A stretch of DNA of 64,000 nt, from positions 2,108,001 through 2,172,000 of the forward strand of contig CP102272.1 in assembly GCA_025149125.1 (NCBI GenBank), in the 5' to 3' direction. Position 1 is the first letter of the stretch, and each line of letters begins with the position of its first letter. Made by a program: the position numbers and the translations under genes. The notes under the pieces were generated by a model. That model made no database searches. It was not told the origin of the DNA and saw nothing but the letters and a program-made list of their open reading frames with translations. This stretch comes from [Clostridium] asparagiforme DSM 15981 (lineage in GTDB: Bacteria; Bacillota; Clostridia; Lachnospirales; Lachnospiraceae). This document shows positions 8,380 to 19,791 of the stretch, piece by piece.

Positions 8380-10095
8380 ATGATTAAAAACGTGAAAATT
8401 CGGACCAGGCTGCTGCTTTCGTACGCCATGATTATCGGGATCTGCCTTGTGGCCAGCGTGGTTGCACTTTTTATGATGGACAAAATCAGCGGAAATCTCA
8501 CAAGCTTTTATGATAACAATTATACGGTTACAGCCAATACGTGGATGGCCAGGCGCGAAATGCAGTACGCCCGGGCGAATATTTTTAAAGCCATTCTGGA
8601 AACGGAACGGGAGGATACGCAGGCGGACATAGACAGGGCTTCCGAGGCGCTGGCGAATATGCGGGCCACCTTCCCGGTGATCCGGGAGCGCTTCAAAGGT
8701 GACATGGAACTGATAGATGAGCTGGATACCATATTGAAACGGGCGGTGGTTTACAGAGAACGTGTTTTCGAGCTGACGTTGGCAAACCGCAATGACGAAG
8801 CCTTTGAATTGATGACAAATGAATATGGATCCCTGTTGAATCAGATGACGGAGGTGCTGACACAAATTTCAGCGCAGGCGGAAAGCAATGCTATTCAAAT
8901 GGTGAATGAGGGACAGGCGCTTCAGCGGCTCTCCATGCTGACCGTCATAGCGGTCATCGGATTCAGCATAGCGCTCGCGGTTGTGCTGGCATTGTATATT
9001 TCCAATGGAATCCGCAGGCCGTTAGAGGAGATTAAAACGGCGGCGGAGAAGCTGGCGGCGGGAAGTATGGAGGTGTCCCTCAGCTATCGGTCCCAGGATG
9101 AGCTGGGCATTCTAGCCGACAGCATGCGCTCTCTCATCCGTACCTTCCGGGGAATTATCGACGACATGAGCTACACCCTTGCATGTTTGGGAAATGGCGA
9201 TTTTACCGTTGAATCCAGGGCCGGGGAGCTGTATGTGGGAGACTTTCGGCAGCTGTTGGTTTCCATGCGCCAAATCATTGAGAAACTCAATCAGGCTATG
9301 GGGCAAATCAGTTGTGCGGCCGACCAGGTTTTCGCCGGCAGCGCCCAGGTTTCATTCGGCGCCCAGGCGCTCTCCCAGGGCGCGACTGAGCAGGCATGTT
9401 CGGTGGAGGAGCTGGCCGCCACGATTAACGAGATTTCCTTCCACGTTGGTGAAAACGCCGAGAGCGCCAGGCAGGGAAGCAGACTGGCGAAGGCCGCCGG
9501 CGCAAAGATTGAGGAAAGCAATCGGCAGATGCAGGAAATGATTGCGGCGATAGAAGAAATCAGCCACAAATCCGGCGAGATTGGAAAGATCATCAAGGTC
9601 ATTGAGGAAATCGCTTTTCAGACGAATCTTCTCGCTCTGAACGCCGCGGTTGAGGCGGCCCGCGCAGGTGAGGCCGGCAGGGGATTTGCAGCTGTCGCCA
9701 AGGAGGTGCGCAATCTAGCCGGAAAATCGGCGGAGGCCAGCAGAAGCACGGCGGCGCTGATCGAGTCAGCCGTCCAGGCCGTAGAGAAGGGAAACGGCCT
9801 GGCTGCCAGAACCGCGAATACGCTTGCGGAAGTTGTCCAGAGCGCAAAACAGGTTGTGGAGGTGGCGGACAATATCTCCCGCGCTTCGGAGGAACAGTCC
9901 TCCTCCATCGCACAGGTCACGCAGGGCATCGAGCAGATTTCCAGCGTGGTGCAGACGAACAGCGCCACCTCCGAAGAAAGCGCCGCTGCCAGCGAGGAAC
10001 TTTCCAGTCAGGCCCAGGTGCTGAAAAACCTTGTGGAAAACTTCAAGCTGCAAGCTGAAAACGATCAGGTTCCCGGACCATACAAAAGCCGGTGA
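8380..10095 (+). CDS. Methyl-accepting chemotaxis protein
   Basis: This encodes 571 residues. A first membrane helix lies at about 8-28, an extracytoplasmic four-helix sensor ([15 protein letters not shown]) follows, then a second helix at about 188-208, a HAMP domain ([21 protein letters not shown]) and a long coiled-coil signalling domain. The hairpin tip is [20 protein letters not shown] followed by [18 protein letters not shown], diagnostic of MCPs that dock CheA/CheW. No C-terminal CheR-binding pentapeptide is visible. The sensor resembles those of the two genes upstream, with which it probably shares a transcript; the gaps are 62 and 53 nt and contain only ribosome binding sites. Ligand unknown. 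Confidence 0.9.
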   Translation: MIKNVKIRTRLLLSYAMIIGICLVASVVALFMMDKISGNLTSFYDNNYTVTANTWMARREMQYARANIFKAILETEREDTQADIDRASEALANMRATFPVIRERFKGDMELIDELDTILKRAVVYRERVFELTLANRNDEAFELMTNEYGSLLNQMTEVLTQISAQAESNAIQMVNEGQALQRLSMLTVIAVIGFSIALAVVLALYISNGIRRPLEEIKTAAEKLAAGSMEVSLSYRSQDELGILADSMRSLIRTFRGIIDDMSYTLACLGNGDFTVESRAGELYVGDFRQLLVSMRQIIEKLNQAMGQISCAADQVFAGSAQVSFGAQALSQGATEQACSVEELAATINEISFHVGENAESARQGSRLAKAAGAKIEESNRQMQEMIAAIEEISHKSGEIGKIIKVIEEIAFQTNLLALNAAVEAARAGEAGRGFAAVAKEVRNLAGKSAEASRSTAALIESAVQAVEKGNGLAARTANTLAEVVQSAKQVVEVADNISRASEEQSSSIAQVTQGIEQISSVVQTNSATSEESAAASEELSSQAQVLKNLVENFKLQAENDQVPGPYKSR

Positions 10096-10107
10096 AATCC
10101 ACAAAAT

Positions 10108-10168
10108 AAAGAGAGTCCCCGCGCGGCGGAAGCTTGCGATTGGTCCGGCGCCGGGAGCTCTCTTTTTT
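10108..10168. terminator. Bidirectional terminator between the chemoreceptor and the RHH gene
   Basis: AAAGAGAG (10108-10115) pairs with CTCTCTTT near 10158-10165. An imperfect GC-rich inner stem lies between them, followed by TTTTTT on the plus strand. The leftward RHH gene ends at 10185, so the hairpin can serve both convergent genes. Confidence 0.65.
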
Positions 10169-10184
10169 GTACGCAAATATCCAA

Positions 10185-10346
10185 TTATTCCGCAGGCGGC
10201 GCATCAGTCCGCCTGGCCAGGTAATCCTTCAGAATCAGGTTGATGTATTGGGAGAATGAGCGGTCGTCTTCCTCGGAGAGCCGTTTTAACTGATCAATCA
10301 CATCCGTGTCCAGTGTGATGCTTACCTTTGCTTTTAATGGTTTCAT
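10185..10346 (-). CDS. Small ribbon-helix-helix DNA-binding protein (53 aa)
   Basis: The translation is 53 residues, beginning MKPLKAKVSITLDTDVIDQL and ending ARRTDAPPAE. The beta strand KAKVSITLD, the helix VIDQLKRLSEEDD, the turn RSFSQYINLILKDYL and the size match the MetJ/Arc ribbon-helix-helix fold (CopG/Arc-like). AAAGGAGG (10353-10360) lies 6 nt before ATG 10346; a second in-frame ATG at 10352 is too close to it. Such proteins usually bind DNA as dimers and repress their own or a neighbouring promoter. The adjacent intergenic DNA holds 10-bp phased repeats over the promoter of the opposite gene, which fits an operator. No toxin partner is seen next to it. Confidence 0.75.
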   Translation of the reverse strand: MKPLKAKVSITLDTDVIDQLKRLSEEDDRSFSQYINLILKDYLARRTDAPPAE

Positions 10347-10393
10347 GATCATCCTCCTTTTTCGTATACTATAGCATTTTGTGCCAAATTATA

Positions 10394-10440
10394 TTGACTA
10401 ATCGCATTAAGTAGGATAAAGTAGGATTTGGTAAGAAATT
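10394..10440 (+). promoter_or_regulatory. Promoter of the zinc-ribbon genes with 10-bp phased repeats
   Basis: TTGACT (10394-10399), a 17-nt spacer and TAAAGT (10417-10422) form a sigma-A-like promoter for the gene at 10486. Overlapping and downstream of the -10 are GTAGGATAAA (10411-10420), GTAGGATTTG (10421-10430) and GTAAGAAATT (10431-10440), three related units at exactly one helical turn. This is the arrangement expected for side-by-side ribbon-helix-helix dimers. Its link to the 53-residue protein is inference. Confidence 0.5.
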
Positions 10441-10485
10441 ACGGTAAAACGACCGGAAAAAACAGAAGATGAGGAGTGGACAGCC

Positions 10486-11001
10486 GTGTTGGGTAAGATC
10501 AAGGAGAGCATTGATAAGAGTCTCGTATCGGTGAGTGTCAAGTCCGGCACTTATCTGGAGACGGAGAAGCTAAAGGCCAAGGTGGGAAACGTGCAGGAGG
10601 AGATCCACAACCTGAAGCAGGAACTGGGGGAGGCCATTTTCGCCCAGTGGAAAAACGGTGGGGTAAACCCGCAGACGATTGAGTCGGCATGCGCGGCGCT
10701 GAACCGGAAGGAGGCAGAGATCGCCGGATACCAGGCGCAGATCGATCAGATCACACGGGAGAAAGCCAGGATACTGGGGGAGGAGTTAAAGCCTGCCGCC
10801 GCTGGGCGCGAGGGCGGCGTGACCTGCTCCTGCGGAAAGGTTAACGCGCCGGGGGCCAGGTTCTGCAAGGCCTGCGGGAAAAAACTGGAAGCAGTCGTGG
10901 AAACGGCTCAGGAAACCGCCAAGGACCGCCATTGCCCCAGCTGCGGAGCCCTGATGGAGCCGGGAGCCAGATTTTGCTGCGAGTGCGGCCATCAGACCTG
11001 A
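10486..11001 (+). CDS. Coiled-coil protein with a double zinc ribbon
   Basis: This encodes 171 residues from GTG 10486, with GAGGAG 9 nt upstream. The first 100 residues are charged and helical, with heptad-like spacing (ETEKLKAKVGNVQEEIHNLK), indicating a coiled coil. The C-terminal 60 residues carry two CxxC...CxxC ribbons: CSCGKVNAPGARFCKACG and CPSCGALMEPGARFCCECG. No membrane segment is present. Such zinc-ribbon proteins are common in Clostridia next to membrane-anchored zinc-ribbon proteins like the next gene. The function is not known; a scaffold or envelope-stress role would be speculation. Confidence 0.7.
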   Translation: MLGKIKESIDKSLVSVSVKSGTYLETEKLKAKVGNVQEEIHNLKQELGEAIFAQWKNGGVNPQTIESACAALNRKEAEIAGYQAQIDQITREKARILGEELKPAAAGREGGVTCSCGKVNAPGARFCKACGKKLEAVVETAQETAKDRHCPSCGALMEPGARFCCECGHQT

Positions 11002-11124
11002 GGCGGGAGGATCAAACGTTAAGAACAGTGCAGGCGGCCTGCAAGCAATTTTTGCGTTTTGCTGCGCTTCGGTTTCACGCCGCCTGAGCTGCCACAAAGA
11101 ATACGGAAAAAGAGGGATACGAGT

Positions 11125-12876
11125 ATGTACTGTACGAAATGCGGGGCCGAGATGCCGGACGACGCGCTGTTCTGCACGGCCTGCGGAGAGAAGATCGACC
11201 ACGAGGACGAGGCGGCAAGCGAAACTACAGAGGGCGGAAATAAAGAGAAGATGGGGAAACGGGCGTGGAACCGAACGTACGCCTCCGATTCCCGCAAAGC
11301 GCCGAAAAAGGGAATGAAAATCGCTCTGATCGCCGCTGCCGGAATCGCGGTCTGCGGGCTGGCCGCGGGGGTCGTGCTGTTAAATCAGCCCAAGGCGGTG
11401 ATCGCAAGGGGCGTTAAAAACACCTGGAAGGCTATCTGCACCGAGGAATCCGGCGTGCCGGAGTACCTGGGATTAAGGCAGATTTCCCGCATGGTGGACA
11501 CGGGAAAAAGCCGCAGGAAGGCGGAGCTTGCGGTCTCGGTGGGCCCGCAGAATATGGGAATCGGCCTGGCCGACGTGGGCTTGAGCGGCTGGCTGGAGAA
11601 GGACGACAAGGGCAGGCTTCTGGGCCGCCTGAGCGGCACCATGGGCGAGATGGAGATGGCGGGTCTCGACTTCTACCACGATGAGGAGAAAACGGTGGCC
11701 GGATCGCCTGAGCTTTACAGTGAATATTTTTACGTGGACCACCAGGAATTGAAGGAGAAGCTGGAGGATTCCAAGTTCAGGGCGCTGTTGGAAGAAGAGT
11801 TCGGAATCGACTGGGAAGGGGAACTGGACACAGAACGCCTGGATCTGCTGGCCGAGTATTGGGATGTCTCTAGGGAGGACTGGAAGGCGCTGATCAAGAA
11901 CATGGACGTGGCCAAGATCGACAAGCGCACCTTCACCGTGGGCGGCAAGGACAAGGCCTGCCAGGGCTACGAGCTGACCATCGACCGGGACGATATCCGC
12001 CAGGTGCTGGAAGATATGGACGATGTGATGCTAAACAATTCCATGCTGGTCAATGCGGCCGCCGAGGCGGCCTGGACGTCGCCGGAGGATATGAGAAGGC
12101 AGCTTAAGGAAATCAGCAAGCGGCTTTTGGGCGCGCTGAAAAATGATCTGGTGCTCCAGGTCTACATGGGCCCCAAGGGCCGGATCGTCTGCGTGGAGGG
12201 CGATTACACTCTGAACGGAGACGTGATCACCATGTCCCTTGGCGGCAGTCTGGAATTGACCGGGAAAAAGAATCCCCTGGATACGGTGTACCTGGAGGCG
12301 GAGGGAAAAGTAGCGTCCCTGGCCGCGGGCAAGCTCACCTTCTCCCGGGAGTTAAACGACAGCGGCAATATGATCAAGGACAATGTCAATCTGGGATTGT
12401 CCGCCACCGGCGCAGGGATGTTCAACGTCTCCGCCAAGGCGGAAGCCAACGCCAGCCTGAACAAAGAGAAGGGCAGGTGGAACGCGGAGGCCAGCCTGAC
12501 ACTGCCCGGCGTCCAGGGCTCCGCCTCGGCCAACGGCACGGTGGGGGACCTGGCGAAAGGAAAACAGTTTGTGGTCACCCTGGACGACGCCAGCGTGGGG
12601 GCCTACGGCCTCAGCATGCCCTTTGTGGGCATTACGGCCAGTTATGGGGTGGAACCCTTAAAGGAGGAGATCGTGGATCCCACGGAGGATGTGAAGCTGG
12701 TCAACGTGTTAAAGCTGACCCGGGACGATCTCAATGAAATCGGCTCCGAGATCGGGGATAACGCCGGAAGCGGCGGCTTCGCTTTTCCCGGAATGGGATG
12801 CAAAAGCGTACCTGCGTCTACCACGGCTCCCTGCACGGAGGCGCCGGAAACGAAGGCGTACGACAGCGGATATTAA
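11125..12876 (+). CDS. Membrane-anchored zinc-ribbon protein with a large extracellular beta-rich domain
   Basis: This encodes 583 residues from ATG 11125, chosen because the zinc ribbon starts immediately (MYCTKCGAEMPDDALFCTAC) and GAGGG lies upstream; the longer frame from 11059 adds residues unlike the family. After the cytosolic ribbon and a basic stretch comes one membrane helix (MKIALIAAAGIAVCGLAAGV). About 470 extracellular residues follow, with alternating strand-like segments in the second half (VSAKAEANASLNKEKGRWNA). No catalytic motif was recognised. The layout (ribbon inside, sensor or binding domain outside) is recurrent in Firmicutes, but no function is established here. It probably shares a transcript with the gene at 10486. 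Confidence 0.7.
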   Translation: MYCTKCGAEMPDDALFCTACGEKIDHEDEAASETTEGGNKEKMGKRAWNRTYASDSRKAPKKGMKIALIAAAGIAVCGLAAGVVLLNQPKAVIARGVKNTWKAICTEESGVPEYLGLRQISRMVDTGKSRRKAELAVSVGPQNMGIGLADVGLSGWLEKDDKGRLLGRLSGTMGEMEMAGLDFYHDEEKTVAGSPELYSEYFYVDHQELKEKLEDSKFRALLEEEFGIDWEGELDTERLDLLAEYWDVSREDWKALIKNMDVAKIDKRTFTVGGKDKACQGYELTIDRDDIRQVLEDMDDVMLNNSMLVNAAAEAAWTSPEDMRRQLKEISKRLLGALKNDLVLQVYMGPKGRIVCVEGDYTLNGDVITMSLGGSLELTGKKNPLDTVYLEAEGKVASLAAGKLTFSRELNDSGNMIKDNVNLGLSATGAGMFNVSAKAEANASLNKEKGRWNAEASLTLPGVQGSASANGTVGDLAKGKQFVVTLDDASVGAYGLSMPFVGITASYGVEPLKEEIVDPTEDVKLVNVLKLTRDDLNEIGSEIGDNAGSGGFAFPGMGCKSVPASTTAPCTEAPETKAYDSGY

Positions 12877-12895
12877 AACGATATACCATCAGCAA

Positions 12896-12944
12896 GGGCC
12901 CCGGCCCCGAAGCAACGGAAAACGCTTCGGGGCCGGGGCCCTTT
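12896..12944. terminator. Very strong GC-rich bidirectional terminator
   Basis: An 18-bp perfect stem (12896-12913 with 12924-12941) of GGGCCCCGGCCCCGAAGC type with a 10-nt loop is followed by TTT. It separates the zinc-ribbon gene from the convergent AraC regulator. Confidence 0.85.
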
Positions 12945-12995
12945 CATCGTATTTGGCGCGTGGGTTTGCGGCTCATGCGGGACGATAACGGTTTG

Positions 12996-13994
12996 TCAGG
13001 CCAGGGGAGCTGATTTTAACCGCCGGTAAAGGGAAGGGGGCATTTTGTAGAGGGATTCAAACTTTTTGTAAAAGAATCCCAGATTGTTGTACCCGATTTT
13101 GTTGGCAATCTCATAAATCGGCATGTCGGTATTGGACAGATAGAAACAGGCCTGATTCATGCGCTGCTGGATGATCAGTTCTTTGAAGGAATGTCCAACC
13201 GTCTTTTTGATATAGTTGCTCAGGTAATTGGGATGGAATCCAAAATGCTCCGCGGTATCCTGAAGCGTAGCGGTCAGGTAATGGCTTTCGATATAACCCA
13301 GAATCTCCATGATGGTCCGCCCGTCGTTTTTGCCGTAGGAAAGCTGCTGATCTTTGTACTGCCTCAATATCTCACAGAAAAGCAGGATCATATACGCATC
13401 GATGATTTTCTCGCTGCAAAATCCCGGACTGTAATATTCGCATAGAATATTTTGAATCGTGCTGTGAATCTGGTTCTCTTCCTGTTTTCGGAAAATCAGA
13501 TACTGATCGTGGGCGGCGTCCAGAGAGAGGGTGTTGATCAAAAAATGGTTGATGATTCCGTAGTCGCCCAGCCGGAACAGAAACCCCTGGGTCAGGTATT
13601 CCCGGCGCATCTCAATGGTGATGATGATGTCCTGTTCGCCCAAAGATTGGATACTGTGCGGAATATTCGTGTCCAGCATACAGATGTCTCCCTGGTTCAT
13701 TTGGATGGGACGGCCGTCGACTTCCTGGGTGCAGGAACCGGAATATACATAGACAAACTCGATCACCGTATGAATGTGTTCCGGGATATTGGTAAAGCGG
13801 GATTCCTTGTGAACGCATACCAGCTTGTCCCTCAGCAGTTTATTGAAGGAAAAGAGGTATACCTCCCGATCCTGGAACGGGATTCTGGGAATGGCTTGAT
13901 AACGCTGGGACAGGACGGCGGGGCCTGTCATCCTGTGCTTCTTTTCCGAATCCGTGTATTGAAACAGATACTCGTTCAATTCCTGTACGTTCAT
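12996..13994 (-). CDS. AraC-family regulator of the beta-glucoside PTS locus
   Basis: This encodes 332 residues. The N-terminal cupin-like effector domain shows PEHIHTVIEFVYVYSG and later IQMNQGDICMLDTNIPHSI, the His-rich sugar-binding pattern of AraC sensors. The C-terminal 100 residues hold two helix-turn-helix units (TAEHFGFHPNYLSNYIKKTV and PIYEIANKIGYNNLGFFYKK). The gene is divergent from the PTS operon, with back-to-back consensus promoters in the 146-bp gap. It probably activates or represses that operon in response to a beta-glucoside or its phosphate. Confidence 0.85.
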   Translation of the reverse strand: MNVQELNEYLFQYTDSEKKHRMTGPAVLSQRYQAIPRIPFQDREVYLFSFNKLLRDKLVCVHKESRFTNIPEHIHTVIEFVYVYSGSCTQEVDGRPIQMNQGDICMLDTNIPHSIQSLGEQDIIITIEMRREYLTQGFLFRLGDYGIINHFLINTLSLDAAHDQYLIFRKQEENQIHSTIQNILCEYYSPGFCSEKIIDAYMILLFCEILRQYKDQQLSYGKNDGRTIMEILGYIESHYLTATLQDTAEHFGFHPNYLSNYIKKTVGHSFKELIIQQRMNQACFYLSNTDMPIYEIANKIGYNNLGFFYKKFESLYKMPPSLYRRLKSAPLA

Positions 13995-14011
13995 ATGCTC
14001 ACCTCGACTTT

Positions 14012-14040
14012 ATCATAAGTGCTTAAGTTTGGTAAGTCAA
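14012..14040 (-). promoter_or_regulatory. Promoter of the AraC regulator
   Basis: Read on the minus strand: TTGACT (14040-14035), a 17-nt spacer, TATGAT (14017-14012). The transcription start would fall near 14005, giving a leader of about ten bases before ATG 13994, with GAGGTGAG as the ribosome binding site. Confidence 0.65.
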
Positions 14041-14057
14041 CATATTTTCCAAGGAAA

Positions 14058-14086
14058 TTGCAACAAGGGCTTTTTCCGAATATGAT
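14058..14086 (+). promoter_or_regulatory. Promoter of the PTS operon
   Basis: TTGCAA (14058-14063), a 17-nt spacer, TATGAT (14081-14086). The -35 boxes of this promoter and of the divergent AraC promoter are only 17 bp apart, so one bound regulator could affect both. Confidence 0.65.
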
Positions 14087-14140
14087 AGAGACATCAAAAG
14101 AAACAGCGGTGCAGATTTCACGGAAGGAGGAAGCAGATTG

Positions 14141-17483
<3,343 letters not shown>

Positions 17484-17507
17484 GGTAAGGATCACGGGGG
17501 AAATGGG

Positions 17508-18638
17508 ATGGAGCGGGAGCGGATCGACAGTTTTATCCAACAGCATAAGGAGGAGGCCGTTCTGCTGCTGCAGGAGCTGGGAAAGATTCCGGCTCCAAGC
17601 CATCAGGAGGACAGGCGGGCCGCATTCTGTAAAAAGTGGTTTGAGGAAAAGGGCTGCCGTGAGGTGTGGATCGACGAAGCGAAAAATGTGATCTGCACGT
17701 TCAACTGCGATCAATATGAGGACATGGTTGTATTGATGGCCCACACAGATGTGGTGTTTGACGATAGGGAAGAATTGCCGTTGAGACGGCAGGACAACAT
17801 TCTGATGGCCCCGGGAATTGGGGATGACACGGCAAATCTGGTGAATCTGATGATGGGAGCGGCCTTTCTTGCAGAACATCAGGATCAGCTGGCAACCGGC
17901 ATCATGGTGGTGGCCAATTCCTGCGAGGAGGGTCTGGGAAATTTAAAGGGCTGCAGGGAAATTTTTAATCAATATGGAAATCAGATACGCGCCTTCTATT
18001 CCTTTGACGGATACATGTCTATGTGTACCAGTATTCCGGTCGGCTCCCACCGCTACCGAATCCAGGTGCTGACCCGGGGCGGTCATTCCTATCAGGATTT
18101 TGGCAGGGACAATGCGATCCATATCGCAGCGCAGATCATCGATGCATTGTACCGGATCAGTCCGCCAAAAGCGTCTGTTACCACATACAATGTGGGAAAG
18201 ATAAACGGAGGCACGACTGTAAATTCCATTGCGCAGGAGGCGGTGATCCTGTATGAATACCGGTCCGGCAGTGAAACCTGTCTGCAGGAGATGAAGGAAT
18301 CGTTCTGTGCGGTCATTGAAAAATTCCGTGCCCAGGGCAAAAAAGTCAATGTGGAGATACTTGGAATCCGTCCGGGCGCGGGAGAAATCGACCGGCAGGC
18401 ATTCCAGCGCTGGACAGCGAAAAATATCGCCTGCATCCGCGAATTTTACGACGGGGAACTGGATCAGGCCCCCAACTCTACGGATGCAAACATTCCGTTA
18501 TCCCGCGGTATTCCCGCCAACACGATCGGCACGGTGAAAGGCGGAGGGGCGCATACCCGGGAAGAATGGGTGGATTTAAATTCCATACCGGGGGGAATGG
18601 GGATTGTGTTAAGGATTTTAGAGCTGTATATGAATTAA
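17508..18638 (+). CDS. M20-family metallopeptidase/deacylase
   Basis: This encodes 376 residues with the M20 co-catalytic zinc pattern: VVLMAHTDVVFDD (His near 79), PGIGDDTANLVNLM (bridging Asp near 105) and NSCEEGLGNLKG (catalytic Glu pair near 139-140). A lid domain with HSYQDFGRDNAIHIA is in the middle and GGAHTREEWVDL near the end supplies the last ligand. The family covers dipeptidases, tripeptidases and N-acyl-amino-acid deacylases. It begins 24 nt after the GH1 gene and ends at a strong terminator, so it belongs to the PTS operon. A substrate carrying both a sugar and an amide is an inference. Confidence 0.85.
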   Translation: MERERIDSFIQQHKEEAVLLLQELGKIPAPSHQEDRRAAFCKKWFEEKGCREVWIDEAKNVICTFNCDQYEDMVVLMAHTDVVFDDREELPLRRQDNILMAPGIGDDTANLVNLMMGAAFLAEHQDQLATGIMVVANSCEEGLGNLKGCREIFNQYGNQIRAFYSFDGYMSMCTSIPVGSHRYRIQVLTRGGHSYQDFGRDNAIHIAAQIIDALYRISPPKASVTTYNVGKINGGTTVNSIAQEAVILYEYRSGSETCLQEMKESFCAVIEKFRAQGKKVNVEILGIRPGAGEIDRQAFQRWTAKNIACIREFYDGELDQAPNSTDANIPLSRGIPANTIGTVKGGGAHTREEWVDLNSIPGGMGIVLRILELYMN

Positions 18639-18690
18639 ACGGCGTTGCTGTGCGGGGGTAATTACCCCTTGCACAGCAACGCCGTCGGCA
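18639..18690. terminator. Bidirectional terminator
   Basis: A 15-bp stem, ACGGCGTTGCTGTGC (18639-18653) with GCACAGCAACGCCGT (18671-18685), has GGGG/CCCC continuing into the loop. It lies between the M20 gene and the convergent ABC ATPase gene. The T-rich tail is short on both sides. Confidence 0.75.
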
Positions 18691-18709
18691 TTTTCATGAT
18701 TTTCAGAAC

Positions 18710-19780
18710 TCACGTGAGAATCTGATTATGGTCGTCCCTTCCGTCGTCCTCGTAAACCAAAAAGTCCGTGATCTCCAGTCCGATCTCCTCGCCCGTGCGC
18801 AGCACGTCGTAGGTGTGCGGGTCCGCGATCACCCGCAGCTGGGTGCCGTTGATGTCGATCTGGCAGTCGTTCACGTCCCCCAGATAGAACATGGACTTGA
18901 TGGTCCCGTGGAGATGGCCCTCGGCCTTGGTGAGTTTGATGTTCTCGGGCCGGATGGCCACCACCACGTCGCCGGTCAGGGGACCCTCGTAGGCCAGGGA
19001 CTGGCCGATGCCCTTTAAGTCCACCGCAGAGCCGTTCACCTGACCCTTGATGAAGTTCACCTTGCCCACAAAGTCCGCGATAAACTGGTTTTTTGGCCTG
19101 CGGTAGATTTCCATGGGGCTGCCCACCTGCTGGACCACGCCCCGGTTGATGACGAAGACCCGGTCGGACATGGTCATGGCCTCCACCTGGTCGTGGGTCA
19201 CGTAGACCACCGTGATTTTCAGCTTGCGCTGGATTTCCTTGATCTCAAAGCGCATGCTCTCGCGGAGCTTGGCGTCTAAGTTGGACAGCGGTTCGTCCAG
19301 AAGCAGGAGCTTGGGCTGCCCGATCAGCGCCCGGCCCAGGGCCACACGCTGCTGCTGGCCGCCGGAGAGCTGGCTGGGCATCCGGGTGGCGTACTGGCTT
19401 AGATGGACGATCTCCAGAATCTCCTCCACCTTCTCCCTGATCTCGGCCTTGGGCACCTTCTGGATCTTCAGGGGGTAGGCTACGTTGTCGAACACGTTCA
19501 TATGGGGCCACACGGCGTAGGACTGGAACACCATGCCGATTCCCCGCTTTTCCGGCGGCACAAACACGTCCCTGGAGCTGACCACCCTGCCGTCGATGCG
19601 GATTTCCCCGGTGGTGGGCTTCTCAAAGCCCGCTATGATGCGCAGCATAGTGGTCTTGCCGCAGCCCGAGGGGCCGAGAAAGGTGATGAACTCCCCGTCC
19701 TGAAATTCTTCCGTAAATTCTTTTAAGACCGTCACGTCCCCGAAGGACTTGGTCACATGATTGATGGTGATAACAGACAT
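18710..19780 (-). CDS. ABC transporter ATPase, FbpC/PotA-type
   Basis: This encodes 356 residues. The Walker A is GPSGCGKTT (about 36-44), signature LSGGQQQRVALGRAL, Walker B LLLLDEPLSNLD, and the H-loop VYVTHDQVEAMTMSDR. A C-terminal TOBE-like region follows (VVAIRPENIKLTKAEG). This is the class of ATPases that serve Fe3+, spermidine/putrescine, thiamine, phosphonate and sulfate importers. It is the last gene of the binding protein-permease-ATPase set at 22823-18710 and is the only ABC ATPase in the window. The start codon follows the permease stop after 11 nt, with AGGAGGAG upstream. Confidence 0.92.
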   Translation of the reverse strand: MSVITINHVTKSFGDVTVLKEFTEEFQDGEFITFLGPSGCGKTTMLRIIAGFEKPTTGEIRIDGRVVSSRDVFVPPEKRGIGMVFQSYAVWPHMNVFDNVAYPLKIQKVPKAEIREKVEEILEIVHLSQYATRMPSQLSGGQQQRVALGRALIGQPKLLLLDEPLSNLDAKLRESMRFEIKEIQRKLKITVVYVTHDQVEAMTMSDRVFVINRGVVQQVGSPMEIYRRPKNQFIADFVGKVNFIKGQVNGSAVDLKGIGQSLAYEGPLTGDVVVAIRPENIKLTKAEGHLHGTIKSMFYLGDVNDCQIDINGTQLRVIADPHTYDVLRTGEEIGLEITDFLVYEDDGRDDHNQILT

Positions 19781-19791
19781 CGCTTCTCCTC

